A stretch of DNA of 64,000 nucleotides. Source: Limonium bicolor. Lineage: Eukaryota > Streptophyta > Magnoliopsida > Caryophyllales > Plumbaginaceae. Within the stretch, counting starts at the first letter, position 1. Each line of letters begins with the position of its first letter. Shown here one piece after another: positions 23,699 to 34,487 of this stretch. The notes below the pieces were generated by a model, which saw only the letters and a program-made list of their open reading frames with translations, had not been told where the DNA came from and did no database searches. The stretch is taken from NCBI GenBank assembly GCA_023374045.1, contig CM041780.1:95389005-95453004 (forward strand), in the 5' to 3' direction. The translations under genes and the position numbers were made by a program.

Positions 23699-24310
23699 AC
23701 TACCCCACACTTAGCTTTTGTTTGTCCTCAAGCAAATAAAGAATATAACTACTCCAAACCGAAACATTAGACTCCAAGATCAAACATAAGTAGAAGGAAA
23801 ACAAGCAAAATGACAATCAGAAAAATCAATCTGCTCTAAGCTATCAATTTTCGCAAACAGTGAATAAGGAATAATTTTAATAAAAGCATGAATAGACTGA
23901 ATTGCAGAAACTGAAATGCAGATTAGCTTAGGATCTTCCACCAATTTCATTCAATTACCCTTTAGATGACAAGGGATGTGAAGTAATGCCTTATTCCGCA
24001 ATACCTTTCAACACCACACACTCATGATCAAAAACTAAAAAAAACTGGTATTAAATATTTCGTATGCAAAAACTTTTCTTCTTCAAGAAATAAAAACAAA
24101 CGATTTATTTAATTAATTGCATAGTTGTTCCTTCACCCAGACTTTTCTCTTTATCCATGTAACGGCTTTGGGCCAACTATCCCAGATCGCAAGACCTTAG
24201 GTAGATAGGTGATAAAGCACCCCGAGGGCTTAATAACCAGATAAAAGAGGTCTGATTCGGTTTAGGAAATTTTTGATCAGAGGAGTACCTTGTCTTATCC
24301 TTTCATTCCA
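23699..24310 (-). other. Element D conserved 3' noncoding region and polypurine tract
   Basis: The minus strand ends TAAGTGTGGGGTAGT before the LTR, preceded by TTGCTTGAGGACAAACAAAA. Blocks here match the same region of element E: about 23994-24035 (GAAAGGTATTGCGGAATAAG-type), about 24165-24250 (GGGGTGCTTTATCACC, CTACCTAAGG, TCTGGGATAGT) and 24274-24300 (AAGGTACTCCTCTGATC). No open frame in either element. Two further AAGTGTGGGG copies lie at about 24593-24602 and 24789-24799. Confidence 0.75.
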
Positions 24311-25042
24311 AACATTCATATCATTCCCAAGGTCCAAAGCTAAATGCATTTAGTCTCCACAATCAGCCGATCCATCAAATTTCAGTGAAAATAGAGTAAA
24401 TTTAAGAAAAACAATTCCGGAATGACAACTTTTAAGCAGAAAGATTTTTAAGGTTGTCATCAGGCTCAATTTCTTCCATAGATATTTTCACCCAAAATTC
24501 AACATTTATTGGCATTAGAGAAGCATATTCTTTATGACCTGAAAACAATCAGAAACTAGTGGTCTGAAGTGATAATTGAAGGTCACTCCCTACCCCACAC
24601 TTAAAATTAAACAATGTCCTCATTGTGTGACAAGGCAGGAGTGAAAAACTTTAAGCTCGCAGAAAAACATTTATGTCCAAAGGAAACACAGCAGAGCAGT
24701 CATTAACAAAAACTAAAATTAATAGAAAATTAAAACTAAAACTAGGACTCCCCTGGATTGTGTTGTTGTTGCATATGTAGAACGACCCCACCCCACACTT
24801 GAGTTTTGCTCAAGTGTTGCAGCCTGGTTGCAGTATCATCATGAAGAATTCATCTGAAAAGAAAAACACCAGAAGCAACCAAAACTACAAAACGGAGTTA
24901 AGAGTTAATAAACAACAACACCAGAAAAATAACTACAAAAAGAAATTAAAGCTGAAATTTAAAACTAATAAAATATAACACTGGGTTGTCTCCCAGCCAG
25001 CTGCCCTTCTTTAACGTCTTTGGCTAGACATGTCTTGTTCTC
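24311..25042 (-). other. Element D 3' region, no gene seen
   Basis: AT-rich, no convincing coding frame. Holds the two upstream AAGTGTGGGG motifs and, at about 24960-25040, the sequence just after the gag-protease stop. In a complete Athila element pol would start before this. Confidence 0.6.
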
Positions 25043-26908
25043 TCAAGAGACTCCAGATGGTTGAGCTTTCTTTGGAACCCATCGACAAGAAGTTCGAGAA
25101 GCTTCTAAAACTTGTTTCGAAGACCTACCAGCATAAAATAGTAGTTGCTCACCCTCAGCATTCAAAGTAATCGTACCGTGAGCAACTTCGATCCGAGCGT
25201 CGGCTGTTGCTAGGAAGGGTCTTCCAAGGATGATAGGAACTGTTGGATCTGCAGCCATGTCGAGTACGACAAAATCACAAGGAAAGTACAGATGCTCCAC
25301 CTTAACCATCACATCCTTAGCAATCCCACATGGATAAACAATTGAGCGATCTGCTAGCTGAAGCGTCATTCGTGTAGGTTGTAAGTCCCCAATCCCAAGC
25401 TTTTCAAATATAGTGTATGGCATGAGACTAATCGATGCTCCCAAATCAGCAAGACAGTGGTCGAAGTCAATGTCTCCTACTCTACAAGGAATTGTGAAAC
25501 TTCCAGGATCTTTGCATTTTTCTAGTAGGCGCTTTTGTATGATCGCTGAACAAGTTTCTGTAAGCTGAATAGTCCCTGTCTCAACTAACTTTGCCTTATT
25601 AGATAAAAGCTTCCTTAAATACTTGGCATAATTAGGCACCTTCGCAACTAATTCAACAAAAGGAATATCAACAGATAGTTGACGAAGTAAAGTAAGAAAC
25701 TTATCAAACTCACTATCCTCCTTGGAGCGCTTGGTTCTATTTGGGAAGGGAACTGGAGGAGCAACTTCAACTGCAGGTGGTGTAGGTGGACGAGATTGGG
25801 TGGCTTTGCAATTACGCTCATTCTCTAGCACCGGTTCCTCTATATTCACCACCTCAAGCTCAGTAGTTTTACCTTTACCACTCCTAGTAGTTACCTTCTT
25901 CACCGTTTCCTTTTCCTGCAAAGAAGATTTTTTAGCCAAGATATCATCCACCAATTTAGCATAATTTGGCATAAACTTAAGCACATCAGAAAAAGGCATA
26001 TCCTTAGTTGATTTCTTAAAAAGTTTAAGAAATTTTCCAAGCTGTTCATCAAGGTCCATTTTCTTTAACCTGTCAGGAAAAGGAATAGGTTCTTCAAGTT
26101 TACGATTAGAAACAGAAGAGTAAGAAGGTTGAGTTTCAGGAGACTCCTTCTCCTTTGGTGTTTCAAAAACTTTACTAGAGTTCTCAACCTCTTTTCGAAC
26201 AAGCTGAACTGCAGCAACAAGTGGAGCATCATCTTCCACAACAGAAACAGCTTTGGCCTGCTCCCTTGGGTTCCTCTCAAGCTGACTTGGCAAAGCTCCA
26301 GGAGGACACTGAGCAAGTTGTTGTGCAAGTTCATCCAACCGCTTCTCTATTCTGTTATTTATCTTGTCTTGCTCTGCAAATCTCATAGTGGTTGACTTGA
26401 CAAATTCATGAATTGTAGCCTCTAAGCTCGAAAAAATGCCAGCTCCACTATTGTTCATCTGATTATTCTGAGCTGAGCCTTGATTGAAGTTATTATGATA
26501 TCTTGGTTGCTGTTGGTAATACCCCTGATTATTCTGATCGTTGTAGAAGTTTCCCTGTCTGTTACCCAAATAGTTCATCTCCTCATTCTGATGTGGGGTA
26601 CACTGATACATACTAGTACTCCTCCCACAAAATTCACATAGAGGTAATGACTCAGAAGCAACCGACATATTTGATGTTGAACTCATGAAGGCACACATTT
26701 TCTCAAACTGTTTCGTCATACTCTCCATCCTAGCGGCAAGGAGAGCATGTGAATCTGCCTCATAAATACTTGCAACTTTCTTTGGAGGAACTACAGAGGA
26801 AGCTCTAGCACCACCCCACTGATTAGCAGAATTTGTCAATGTTTCCAAAAGCTCTCTTATACGGGCAATGGACAACTCCATAAGGCTCCCACCGGCACAA
26901 AGTATCAA
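25043..26908 (-). CDS. Element D gag C-terminal part and aspartic protease (621 codons)
   Basis: One long open frame with no internal stop. The N-terminal part (LLETLTNSANQWG) is the end of the gag core. A zinc-knuckle-like CEFCGRSTSMYQC follows at about residue 92, but the His of the Athila knuckle (Cx2Cx3Hx4C) is Thr. Then come an Asn/Gln-rich stretch, PPGALPSQLERNPREQAKAV, PIPFPDRLKKMDLDEQLGKF and a duplicated KF(L)..F-VPNYAK block. The protease is at about residues 470-590: CRVGDIDFDHCLADLGASIS with the Athila-type DLG active site, and VPIILGRPFLATADA. The upstream ATG is arbitrary: true gag continues from 26939-27650 across two frame shifts. Confidence 0.88.
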   Translation of the reverse strand: MILCAGGSLMELSIARIRELLETLTNSANQWGGARASSVVPPKKVASIYEADSHALLAARMESMTKQFEKMCAFMSSTSNMSVASESLPLCEFCGRSTSMYQCTPHQNEEMNYLGNRQGNFYNDQNNQGYYQQQPRYHNNFNQGSAQNNQMNNSGAGIFSSLEATIHEFVKSTTMRFAEQDKINNRIEKRLDELAQQLAQCPPGALPSQLERNPREQAKAVSVVEDDAPLVAAVQLVRKEVENSSKVFETPKEKESPETQPSYSSVSNRKLEEPIPFPDRLKKMDLDEQLGKFLKLFKKSTKDMPFSDVLKFMPNYAKLVDDILAKKSSLQEKETVKKVTTRSGKGKTTELEVVNIEEPVLENERNCKATQSRPPTPPAVEVAPPVPFPNRTKRSKEDSEFDKFLTLLRQLSVDIPFVELVAKVPNYAKYLRKLLSNKAKLVETGTIQLTETCSAIIQKRLLEKCKDPGSFTIPCRVGDIDFDHCLADLGASISLMPYTIFEKLGIGDLQPTRMTLQLADRSIVYPCGIAKDVMVKVEHLYFPCDFVVLDMAADPTVPIILGRPFLATADARIEVAHGTITLNAEGEQLLFYAGRSSKQVLEASRTSCRWVPKKAQPSGVS

Positions 26909-27650
26909 CCAAAATTCGGCTTTGGGGGTTTAAATCTTTTAAAACGATGTAGGACTACTTCTTCCCCCAAGCCATGGTGAGGAAACTCTCCTAACAATTC
27001 CTTTAAACCTTTCCCACGCTTCAGGAAGAGTTTCACCACTGTATTGCTTGAAATTAGTAATTTCCCCCCTCATTGTCAGCATACGAGAAAGAGGAAAATA
27101 CTTTACCAGAAAAACATTAGCTAAATCGGTCCAACTGGTGATACTGTTGGGCGCCAAAGAATTCAACCACTCTACAGCTCGATCTCTCAGGGAAAATGGA
27201 AATAGGGTGAGATGAGCTACCTCTTGTGATGCTGGAGTAGAACAAGCTCCAACCAGTCGCAGGAAAGATGTAAGATGAACATATGGGTCCTCTATGACTG
27301 TCCCGCTGAACTGTGGAGCATTCAAAACCATTGTGATGTAGTGGGTTTTGAATGTCCATTCAACTCCAGGTGGTAATGCAGGGATCACTATAGGTGACGT
27401 GAGTCCCTCTACACTAGGACGAGTGTAGTCATTCATCCGTCTCTCCTGGTTGACAACTCCACTCATGTCTGTTTTCCCTTGAATAACCAGATCAACTAGT
27501 GGCTCTGCAGAACAATTTATTTCTTCCTCTTCTGACAACTGTAGAACCTTTTCCTCTTCACCTCCTGATTCCAGATTAAGATTCTGATGAATTCTTCTTG
27601 CTAAACTGTCTATTTCTGGACCAAGCTCAAATTCTGGTTCTCCTGCAAAA
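26909..27650 (-). pseudogene. Element D gag N-terminal part (frame-broken at its end)
   Basis: Diagnostic Athila gag core: PYVHLTSFLRLVGAC, LTLFPFSLRDRAVEWLNSL, ITSWTDLANVFLVKYFP, LPEAWERFKGIVR. At about 26990 the frame shifts: the neighbouring frame carries PHHGLGEEVVLHRF for about 20 codons, then another shift near 26900 returns to the long frame at 25043-26908. The acidic start (GEPEFELGPEIDSLARR) follows a TTTTGCAG at about 27645, a plausible splice acceptor after a T-rich leader. The ATG at 27757 lies in that leader and is probably not used. Confidence 0.82.
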
Positions 27651-28344
27651 CGAGTAAATACCATAAACAAACTTACAACCATAAAACAAAGATAAAATAC
27701 TAATGCTAATCGAAGTAAATAAACTGTAATTAAAACAAAAACAACAACTAAACTCAATCAGAAAAATAATACCAACTAAACTACCAATAATGATAATAAA
27801 ATATATCCAAACACAAGAAAACTAACCGAATTGAAATAAAATAGAAACGGAACAAAAATAATCAAATTTAAGAAAGACTAAACTAAAATAAGGTCTAGCT
27901 AAAGGAAACAAAAATGAGTAAAACAAATGTAAACAAAACAAAACGAAAACAAAAATAAAATTAAACTAAACAAAAATCTATCAACAAAAATAAAATAAAC
28001 AGAAACAAAATAAAGATAAACAAATAAAAGAGAAACTAAATCAAACTAAAGAAAATAAAAATAAAACGAAAATAAAATCAGAACAATGCTAAACAAAAAT
28101 TTAAACTAATAAAATAAAAATAGTAGAGACAAAAATAAAATGAAATAAACCCAAACGAAATACTAACCCTAAAAGTAAAATAACTATAAATATAAAAACT
28201 ATCAAACAATCAGAGTTTAATATAAAACCCAAATAGTGACAATTAAACAAAATAAAACAAAACAAAAATAAACTAAAAACAACTAAACAAAATAAAATAA
28301 AGGAAAATAAAAATAGAATAAAGACTAAACTAAATAACCGTGCC
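27651..28344 (-). other. Element D 5' leader, low complexity
   Basis: Plus strand is A-rich (AAATAAAATAAA-type), so the element's sense strand is T-rich for about 600 nt. No gene seen. The leader of element E (47390-48060) is also T-rich in sense. Confidence 0.75.
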
Positions 28345-28362
28345 TCCCCGGCAACGGCGCCA
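28345..28362 (-). other. Primer-binding site of element D, tRNA-Asp type
   Basis: Minus strand reads TGGCGCCGTTGCCGGGGA, complementary to the 3' end of plant tRNA-Asp with CCA. Identical to the site of element E at 47370-47387. It lies six bases from the LTR end. Confidence 0.92.
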
Positions 28363-28368
28363 AAAACT

Positions 28369-30222
28369 TGTACGGGTAAAAGCGTATTACAGCAAGTGTA
28401 CTGGTCTATCGTAGCAAGTTTTCCTAGGTAGTATTCTCTAGGTTATCGAACCAAAGGAGGCTGTGTCTAGTTTAATCTTTAATCTATCTAACTAATAAAC
28501 TGAAGGAAAATAACAACAGTAAACTTGGGGGTTTGGTTGCAGAAATTCAATAAATAATAAAAACAATTAAAAGTGAGTTTCTAATAAATCTAAAAAGTGA
28601 ATCCTGGTTTACTACTTCTCTCTAGTTTATCAATTCCCTTCCTGAGTGTTTTCTAAATTCTAGATTGCAACCTCAGATCTAAATTAATCTAAAACCGGTC
28701 TCCCGCAAGATAGATTCTTACTAGCAATTCCCAAATCCTAACTCTCGTTACGAACTTACAAATTTACTAGTAGCGTTATTGTTCATCTGGTTTCTAGTCA
28801 GCTATCCTCAGGAATTACCATCTGTAGTTTCACTGGTAATATTCCTATGGTCTAATGAACGCCGCAGTTCTCACTTGTAAGCAATTCATACCAAATAAAC
28901 TCAAGCAATAATTAATCACATGAGAAATCGATAAATAACTTGGAACAAAACTACAATCTGTATCGAATCAATATTAAACAACTCAGAAAGGAAAATAATA
29001 AACTAGTTCTCCATAGTAAACCAGAATTGTCACAACTACCCAGACATCGGAGACAAAGAAATAACAACAATATAAAAGAGATAAGATAACATCATCTGAT
29101 TGTGGGACGATGGCGAATTCGATCTCTAGCTTCTGCTCCGATCTATCTGTGTAGCTCTCTTTCTGTCTCGACCTCGGCGGTGGGTTCTACTGAATTCGTA
29201 TGTCGAATTCTTTCCGTCTGTCGTATGCCACTCCTGTTCTATTCTCTCGTGCCTGCTCTCCTGTTTGAATGACGGCTGCTACTGTAGGGTTTGGTATTCT
29301 GTCTCGGCTCTCTAACTATGCGGCTCCCGGTCCCTGTCGTGTGATCCTCCTTCCTCTGTCGTATCGTCCTAGAATATATACATATATTCTGCTTCCGATT
29401 CTCGGCGCCTCTATCATCTGTCTGTGTCTCAGGTCAAAGTCGCGGCCCTATTTTCATAATGACGATGGCCCAATATCATGCAACATCGTTCTCCATCCAG
29501 AATGTTGAAAGAATTGATTAGCCCACGTGCATGGAGTGTCTGTGTCAGCCCATGGAGACAAAAGAAGCCCAAGTCTCACGTCATATGCTTGCTTGCTTCT
29601 CGTTTCAATATTCAACATTTCGCTCCAATGTACAACCCACGTCAAATGTTTGCCGCTTATTCTATTCACGTGAAGTCCACTTTGACATCTTCGTACGTGC
29701 ATGGCCATCACATGTATGGCTGATTCCAGCGGCCCAAGTCATGAGTCGTTCAATGTGTATGAAATGCAAAGTCCGTCCAGCTCCGCCCTGTGCTTGTCGG
29801 CCCATCACGCCTGCGGCTGTTGAAGATGTCGGCCCAACGAGTTGCAATGATGTCGGTCCAGACTGCTGAAATAGCAAGTATTGGTCCGGGTATGTTTTAT
29901 ACATATAATCCCGGACCACATGTAAAATTATACAGTAGACTCCGTTATTTTGTAGTCCGGGTTTATAAACCAGTACCATGCTGTAAATTAAGTAGAATAT
30001 CTGTTTTTATTTCTGTTTGGTGCCAGTTCGATCGTTAAGCTCTTGACATATGTTTTTAGATCTTTTCTTCATCATTTTTACATGTTTTAGCATAAAACCA
30101 CATGTGAGGAATAATCTAAACATTTAACACAATTAAGCATATAAGTAAGGAATTTATCATATAAACCAATGAAATATTAACCACATTAAGCACAGAAATA
30201 TAGATAAATTCCGCACTTATCA
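28369..30222 (-). mobile_element. Element D 5' LTR
   Basis: Same length (1854 bp) and nearly the same sequence as 21845-23698, with a few substitutions and compensating 1-nt indels. Contains the inverted repeat at 29882-29890/29910-29918. Confidence 0.92.
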
Positions 30223-30610
30223 GAGCCTAAGGGAATGCAACTAGGTCTTATAACGAGCCTAAAGGATGGATCTAGGTCTTATGACGAGCCTAAGGGTTGG
30301 AACTAGGTCTTACTACGAGCCTAAGGATGGATCTAGGTCTTATGACGAGCCTAAGGGTTGGAACTAGGTCTTACTACGAACCTAAGGATGGATCTAGGTC
30401 TTATGACGAGCCTAAGGGTTGGAACTAGGTCTTACTACGAGCCTAAGGATGGATCTAGGTCTTATGACGAGCCTAAGGGTTGGAACTAGGTCTTACTACG
30501 AGCCTAAGGATGGATCTAGGTCTTATGACGAGCCTAAGGGTTGGAACTAGGTCTTACTACGAGCCTAAGGATGGATCTAGGTCTTATGACGAGCCTAAAG
30601 GTTGTTCTAA
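30223..30610. repeat. GAGCC minisatellite, period about 60 bp (two 30-bp halves)
   Basis: Tandem copies of GGTCTTACTACGAGCCTAAG alternating with GGTCTTATGACGAGCCTAAG, nearly identical over six double units. Degenerate relatives lie on both sides (21715-21844 and about 30680-30820, GGGCTTAGGACGGGCCTG). Part of the Tat-type 3' untranslated region of element C; element D landed inside it. Confidence 0.9.
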
Positions 30611-32660
30611 GTGAAAGTGAGTAAAATGTATGATGGGTCTAAATGGATGTAGAAGGATTAGGGTTTATGTCAAATCTGGAGGTGGGGCTCATGATGGGCC
30701 TATGAATGTTTGAGTGTGAAGATAGGGCTTAGGACGGGCCTGCGGAATTTCGATGTGGAGGTAGGGCTTAGGACGGGCCTGAAGGTGTTTGAATGTGGAG
30801 ATAGGGCTTAGGTCGGGCCTGAGTGGTATGAGAAGGGTTTGAATCCTTTGGGTTTCTGGCTTTTAGGCCTCAATCGGTGTCATTGTTGTAATTGTTGGGA
30901 CCAACAATTGCCCCAGTATTTTTCCTTAAGGCAATCTGAGTTCTTTGGAATCTTTGGCAATCGATCGGAACGATCGATTGCCCCCAGTATTTTCTTTGAT
31001 TAATTGTGCAAAACAAGTCTCATTCTCATAAGGTCAAGGTTTATCTTGTTGTGGTGCTCTCTATCCTACGCTCGACGTGTTTGGTGTTTGCACTCGTTTC
31101 TCACTTACGGTCACAACTTCTCAACCATTGAATTTGACATTTGCTAGATTTACGCGTTCAACCTGTTACTTTCACGTGATTAGATACACAGCTACTAAGT
31201 CGGAAGTCTTTTGAGCTTATAACGTGGCTATGGGGTGTGATGAATGACAACAGGATAATGGAGGAATGTTTAGGATATGTGGAGCTTTAAAGATGACCAA
31301 AGCTGCAACTTGCACCATCCCTTAGACTTGTCTTCTTTGCCTTGAAGTCGTTTGGCTATTTCATGATGACTTAGCTTATGATCTTGGGACTTGGAACTTT
31401 TGGATTGTTCCTTGCATCTTCTTTCTTTTTTCCGATTTTGGATTTCTTCGAGGCTTTTCAGGTTTGCCTTTCTTTGAATCTCCTTTCCTTCGGGGTTCTT
31501 GTGTTTCCCGGTTTTGAACTTTGAGAGCTGTTCTTGATGTGAGCTCATTTGGATCCTGTGTCACTTCGGGACCATTTGCGGATCGTTTCATCATGCTGGT
31601 AGCAGTTTTGCTTCCTTGGACTTATGAAGTTGCCGTCCAAAAGTTGGGCTCCTTGCTTCCTTTGGTCACCGGGTCGGTTATCCATCATTGGCAAGCTTGT
31701 TTGTGGAGCTTGTAATATTGTGAAAGAGGTCATATATGAAAAGCTCAGCGGGGGTGCCTAGGGTTTAATGTCTGGGTTCACAGGCTTTTGGCTGTGTGGT
31801 GCTATACCTAGGTGCTTCGTCATCCCTGGTAGTTGTGCATCTGTTCTTTGTTACTTTTCATAGGTTTAAGCGTAAATTTACAAATTATCTCCTTCAGTCG
31901 GAGTCATGCCGTTTACCTTACCTTTGAATGTGACCTCTCTGGAGTCGTGTAAAAATGACACGCTCTTTCGGTCTTGGTTTTACCGCTCAAGGCACTCTCG
32001 CGAAGTGTACACTCGGAGACTTGCTTGCACATTTAAACAAAAGAAATAAACATTATCGCTCTTTAACTCAAATTGCCCCCAGTATTATTGTGGGGTGTTC
32101 TTGACAAACCTTAGAACGCCCAAGTTATTTATGGAGAGTGATTATATGTGTGGTGGTGAACAGTGGTGGTGAGTGGTGATGGAGTGATTGCTGGGTGATT
32201 CATTTTTTTTGTTCCTCTGGTGGCGGCAGTTTTGTTTTTATGTGCCAGGTGGAATAGCAAAAATGAAGTGATGTGGCGGCTGCAACGGAGGTGGCAAATG
32301 CATGGATGGAAATGTGGTTTTGTATAGGGGGGGTTCCGTAAAAGAGCAAAGGCTTTTCTCTTATATGCTTGCAGACATGCCTTATGAGAGAGTTCTTTTT
32401 TATTATTATTTCTTTTCTTTTTCTTTTCCTTCCCTTTTTTAGCGCGTGAACGAATGCATAGACGTTAAAACATGAACAAAGAAGAAACTTTATTGATAAC
32501 CAAAAGAAGTAACAACGACATTGAGTACCAACTAAATGAGAAAGACAGCCAAACTAACTACGGAAAGAAAGAGGCTATGTAGAACAGCCAAAAGACAACA
32601 ATAATGACTCCTAACGACCCCAAAGCGGAAGTAAATGACTAACTACCCCCAATCTATGAC
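30611..32660 (-). other. Element C 3' untranslated region, no gene seen
   Basis: About 2 kb without a recognisable protein. A 92-codon Lys-rich frame (31270-31548, minus) matches nothing I know. Contains three ATACTGGGGGCAAT-like motifs on the minus strand (30906, 30977, 32072). In an autonomous Tat element pol would occupy this position. Confidence 0.6.
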
Positions 32661-32682
32661 CTATTCTTCAAGGAACATCCAA

Positions 32683-33330
32683 TCAGGCATCGCTTTCTCC
32701 TCCACTGCTTTTACCGTACCCAAGTCCCTGACGACCAGGGTTCGCTGCTGGAGATAGAATGTCTGGGACTCCTTGGAGATCCTTGCCAAGGCCCTTACCC
32801 TCCTGATAACCATACTTCTCCATGATAGCCTTCCCCGGCCCAACCTTAAGTTTCTGAAGAGAGGTTGGGTCGGACTGCTCTGGAACAACACTGAACCTGC
32901 TCAGATGGGACGAACCCTCCTCTTCCACCATCCAAACAGGCAACTCCTTCTGATGCGGTTCCTCCCTAACGATGTGAACCTTCCCGACTCTTTTGAACTT
33001 CAAACACTGATGAACCTTAGAAGGGACGGCCTTCAAATCTTGGAGGAAATCCCGTCCCAGAATCAGGTTGAAAGAATGGGGGATTTGCAGAACCAAGAAC
33101 TTCACTGGATGAACAACTGTCCCAAACTTGAGTGGAAGATCCAATAGGCCGAATAATGTCTTGGGTTATCATCATACCCTCGTAACACTATTTGGCAAGA
33201 CTCAAATTTGTCATAACCCATACCCTCCGCCACTTTCAGAGGGCAGATGCTAACGTCTGCTCCTGTGTCAATGAGGACCTTTGGCACCTTGAAGGCCCCG
33301 CACCAAACAGTAATATACAATGCTTTTCCT
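32683..33330 (-). pseudogene. Element C aspartic protease fused to a G-patch domain
   Basis: The protease frame reads KVPKVLIDTGADVSICPL (active site DTG, about 33270), then VAEGMGYDKF; after a shift near 33140 it continues HSFNLILGRDFLQDLKAVP. Downstream at about 32700-32810 is EKYGYQEGKGLGKDLQG and NPGRQGLGY, a G-patch motif (about 40 residues, Gly-rich, RNA-interacting). G-patches next to retroviral-type proteases are known in some betaretroviruses and, as I recall, in some plant Tat-like proteins. No RT follows; the frame ends near 32683. Confidence 0.78.
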
Positions 33331-33535
33331 GAGTGCTCGGAGATCTCGCTGTCGTGAAAACTGATCTCCTCCTCCTGCTTTTGCCAAGAGCCGCAACCAT
33401 CCTCTCCGGGGCTAAACTTTCCTCTGGCCCGCCCAAATGTTTGGCAATGGCCCGACGGTGTTTGGCGAGATCGTAAGCAAAGACCAGATGGCCATGGGGA
33501 TGGTTGTCGCCTTCAGCTTCTGAAGCAATTCTCGC
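33331..33535 (-). pseudogene. Element C gag-protease linker (frame-broken)
   Basis: Basic, shifting frames between the gag end and protease (for example GGPEESLAPERMVAALGK). No known domain. Confidence 0.4.
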
Positions 33536-34487
33536 TCACGGAATTCTCTTCAACCACTGGGGTGGTGACGACGTTCGCTCTTCCCCTTGCGATGGCTTTT
33601 CAGGTGATCCGTAATGCTTACCTGACCGAGTAACGTGAGCATTTGCCGGGACAAAGCTGACTGCGGATGTGGGCTTCCGTCCTACCCCTCGTGTCGGCTT
33701 TTGGTCATCCCAGAAAACAGTAAAGGCAGCACACTGAACTTCGGATTCTGATGTCTCGAGGTCATCCAAACGCTGATACCCTTGATCGATGAGGTCCTGG
33801 ATCCGATGTCTCAGCACTTTGCAATCATCGGTATCATGTCCTGCTAGCTGATGGTACCTGCAAAATTGACTGAGTCTACTCCCTTTCCGCGTCTCTCCAT
33901 GGCGAGGAATGAGCGGCCGTATTAGCCCCTCGTCCTGCAGCTCCTCAAAGGCCTGGCTTAAAGGACAACCAATGGGTGTGAACTCCCTTTCGGCTTTGCG
34001 GGGAAGCTCCGGTACCGAGGTTGCGATCTGGATTTTTCCCTCTTGGGCCAACAACAAATTTTAGACCTCAAATTACGACAATTATCTGTGGAGTGGCCCG
34101 TGAGTAGGTGAAACGACAGAACTGTTCGGGATGCGCCCCCAGACGCCGTCCGCGAAACCGCGGGGCTTTAAGTTGGACTAACCCTTGCCCTAGAAGTACT
34201 CTCAGAATCTGACTCTGCGGCTGCTGCAGATCTACAACGGGCACCTGTGCGGCCTGCTCTCGTTGCGGTCCCTGGTTCTCTGGTGACTCGACCCCGTCCT
34301 CATCGGGGACCAGATCTAAAGGGATGATTTTCCCGAGAGCATGAATGAGAGCTCTCGCTTCCCTTGCAGCCGACACAAATCCTGAGCTTAGTTCTTCCAG
34401 AGCACTCCTGTGGACAAATTCTAACTCAGCTAGTTTCCCTATCAAATCCACGAGCAGAGCACTTCGATCGTTAACTCCAGACGACAT
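33536..34487 (-). pseudogene. Element C gag with the core deleted
   Basis: Two pieces separated by a stop near 34060. The first (34487-34068) starts MSSGVNDRSALLVDLIGKLA, helical and acidic, and resembles no catalytic domain. The second (34057-33536) has EREFTPIGCPLSQAFEELQ and the Tat-type zinc-finger end FCRYHQLAGHDTDDCKVLRH. The usual central gag core (about 200 residues with the QxxxESLRxYxxRF type motif) is missing between them. Particle assembly would need gag from elsewhere. Confidence 0.65.

Larger units (their letters stand above)
21845..30222 (-). mobile_element. Element D: Athila-like retrotransposon with gag-protease only
   Basis: Complete minus-strand element with two 1854-bp LTRs (21845-23698 and 28369-30222) and perfect 5-bp target duplication GAGCC (21840-21844 and 30223-30227). 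The primer site is complementary to tRNA-Asp, as in Athila. The internal 4.7 kb encodes only gag and protease; RT, RNase H, integrase and an env-like ORF are absent. The LTRs differ at only a few positions by eye, making D a young insertion. It resembles the non-autonomous gag-only classes of plant retrotransposon (TR-GAG), with protease retained. Confidence 0.88.

Noticed and set aside
30223..30610. CRISPR-like direct repeats
   Set aside because: Eukaryotic minisatellite without unique spacers; lies inside a Tat 3' untranslated region.
31270..31548. Lys-rich 92-codon frame in element C 3' region
   Set aside because: No domain, overlaps another frame, and lies where no gene is expected in a Tat element.
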